In this document: in pieces, positions 14,884 to 15,955 of the stretch
Numbering within the stretch: the first letter of the stretch is position 1
How the letters are laid out: every line of letters begins with the position of its first letter
Assembly (NCBI GenBank): GCA_927798255.1
Contig: CAKMMH010000017.1
Span: 1-15,955 of the forward strand
Reading direction: 5' to 3'
DNA length: 15,955 nucleotides
From: an uncultured bacterium
Lineage (GTDB): Bacteria; Bdellovibrionota_C; UBA2361; CAKMMH01
Notes under the pieces: model-generated
The model's input: only the letters and a program-made list of their open reading frames with translations
Database searches by the model: none
What the model was told of the DNA's origin: nothing
Position numbers and translations under genes: made by a program

Positions 14884-15384
14884 TTATCCTTTAGCTATTG
14901 TTAACAAATCCGGGAAAACTTTTAACGGATCAGTAGGAACGCCATTAAATCTGATTTCAAAGTGTAAATGAGGCCCCGTGGAAACCCCCGTACTTCCAAT
15001 TCTTGCGATTATTTCACCAGCTTTAACAAAAGTCCCGGGATCAACTAAAATCTTTGAACAATGGCCATAATGCGTCGTCATGCCGTTTGGATGACGAATA
15101 ACCACTAAATTACCATAACCAGCGTAACGATCTGCAAAAATAACCATCCCTTTTTGTGCTGCGCGAATAGGGGAATCCATAGGGGCCGCAAGGTCTATTC
15201 CACTATGGGTTGAGCTAAATTTTTTAATTGGATGAATGCGACGTCCGTAATGAGATGATAATCTTGCACTCATTATGGGATTTACAAAAGGCTCAGATGC
15301 ATAAGAAGAGTTTATGCATAAAAAAATGATGCTAAAAGTATAAAAAATTTTATTTAAATATACTTTCAGTCCTGTCCTCAACAT
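14884..15384 (-). CDS. M23 family (LytM-type) peptidoglycan endopeptidase
   Basis: This is a 166-residue exported zinc peptidase that probably cuts peptide cross-links in the cell wall. Residues 1-29 form a signal peptide (basic start, hydrophobic FYTFSIIFLCI, likely cleavage after SSYA). The M23 domain covers about 38-155, with ligands H60 and D64 in HSGIDLAAP and H141 in GPHLHFE; H108 (HYGHC) and H139 complete the active site. All key residues are present, so it is probably active and not an EnvC/NlpD-type activator. It is little more than the catalytic domain. Its start overlaps the end of the upstream SH3-protein gene by 35 bp, suggesting coupled expression and a joint role in wall remodelling. 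Confidence 0.9.
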   Translation of the reverse strand: MLRTGLKVYLNKIFYTFSIIFLCINSSYASEPFVNPIMSARLSSHYGRRIHPIKKFSSTHSGIDLAAPMDSPIRAAQKGMVIFADRYAGYGNLVVIRHPNGMTTHYGHCSKILVDPGTFVKAGEIIARIGSTGVSTGPHLHFEIRFNGVPTDPLKVFPDLLTIAKG

Positions 15385-15955
15385 CTTGATTATAACCTTT
15401 TATTCGAGTAGTAAAAGATGGCTTAGAATTAGCATTTGGACCAAAATTTACTACATCAGAAGATACCCATGCTCGTTTCCCGTTTGGTGCCATAACCCTA
15501 TACCAAGCTCCTTGCCTTGTTTCTACAACCAAACGAGTCCCCTTTGACACTTCAAGAAGAGGCGAATCTTTTAAACTAGGTCCTGCTCTTAAATTAGCCT
15601 TGTTAACTATAACAACCGCTATCGGCATATCAGCTTTTTCTGCCTCTAAATCATTTATTGGTTTTCTCATTTGTATTTGTTGTCTTTGATGTACTGCATT
15701 TTTGTTAACAATATTAGGAGATGGTGACACACCATTACCAAGCTCTGCTCTATTTCTTTTTTCAATTACTTCAGATAGTCTCTCTACTTCAGTTTCTACT
15801 AAAATCAATTGTTTCTTTTTGTTTTCTAATTCAGTATATAATTCTAATATTTTTTGGTTTGCAATTTCTAATTGGTTGCGTTCTTTAGAACATGAAACAT
15901 CGCTTTTAGTAGTATTATCATTTATTTTAGCGTTTTCATTTACTTTAATTTCTGC
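15350..15955 (-). CDS. Coiled-coil and bacterial SH3 domain protein (5' end outside the window)
   Basis: The frame stays open to the window edge, so the start is missing; 201 residues are visible. Visible residues about 24-70 are rich in Glu, Lys, Leu and Asn with heptad-like spacing (coiled coil), followed by a Gln/Asn/Pro linker. A bacterial SH3 domain covers about 113-170, with NKANLRAGPS, LLEVSKGTRL and GAWYRVMAPNGKRAWVSS, typical of SH3_3 domains that bind cell-wall peptides. It overlaps the M23 peptidase gene downstream, so it may position that enzyme. A TTG at 15808 could be called as start but would cut the coiled coil in half. Confidence 0.8.
   Translation of the reverse strand, partial: AEIKVNENAKINDNTTKSDVSCSKERNQLEIANQKILELYTELENKKKQLILVETEVERLSEVIEKRNRAELGNGVSPSPNIVNKNAVHQRQQIQMRKPINDLEAEKADMPIAVVIVNKANLRAGPSLKDSPLLEVSKGTRLVVETRQGAWYRVMAPNGKRAWVSSDVVNFGPNANSKPSFTTRIKGYNQDVEDRTESIFK

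Noticed and set aside
14536..14894. Plus-strand open frames opposite the Cys-rich gene
   Set aside because: They lack ribosome sites and are shadows of the minus-strand gene, which has a strong one.
1..15955. CRISPR array, tRNA, rRNA or phage module
   Set aside because: No regularly spaced direct repeats, no tRNA T-loop-like sequences in gaps, and no integrase, capsid or transposase frames were found.

Overview
The window is AT-rich and holds ordinary bacterial housekeeping genes separated by unusually structured intergenic DNA. A Pal-type lipoprotein with a clean lipobox and OmpA-like domain, plus a periplasmic-type M23 peptidase, point to a two-membraned (Gram-negative-type) bacterium. A HelD-like helicase, a SufU-type scaffold and a threonyl-tRNA synthetase without the TGS domain are a mixed set, so I do not name a phylum. 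I see no tRNA, rRNA, CRISPR array, transposase or phage gene.

Layout. 1-310: a 129-bp palindromic element and a degenerate 7-bp tandem repeat. 311-5594: HelD-like helicase (-), an unrecognised membrane-anchored Lys-rich protein (+), a hotdog thioesterase (-), and a coupled pair sufU / GT-C glycosyltransferase (+) behind a good sigma70-like promoter. 5595-8323: a second heptamer tract, dxs (-), a hairpin, and pal (-). 8442-11113: M20 dipeptidase and rarA (+). 11104-12200: a gene-poor island with two more copies of the palindromic element, then an inverted-repeat-flanked segment of about 600 bp with a GC-rich mini-gene, a possible leader peptide, a 26-bp perfect inverted repeat and several hairpins. 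12363-14209: thrS (+) with a promoter and operator-like palindrome. 14403-15955: hairpins, a Cys/His-rich small protein (-), and an overlapping pair of envelope genes (M23 peptidase and a coiled-coil/SH3 protein, the latter cut by the window edge).

The genes do not form one pathway. They cover isoprenoid precursor synthesis (dxs), Fe-S assembly (sufU), translation (thrS), replication-fork maintenance (rarA), transcription recycling (HelD-like), envelope tethering and remodelling (pal, M23, SH3 protein) and peptide turnover (M20). The most unusual signals are non-coding. One is a palindromic element family whose stems change in a compensating way between copies while a short unpaired core stays fixed. 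The other is the cassette at about 11597-12197, whose 55% GC mini-gene has a Shine-Dalgarno sequence that can be masked by a perfect 10-nt upstream complement lying inside a translated-looking 25-codon leader.
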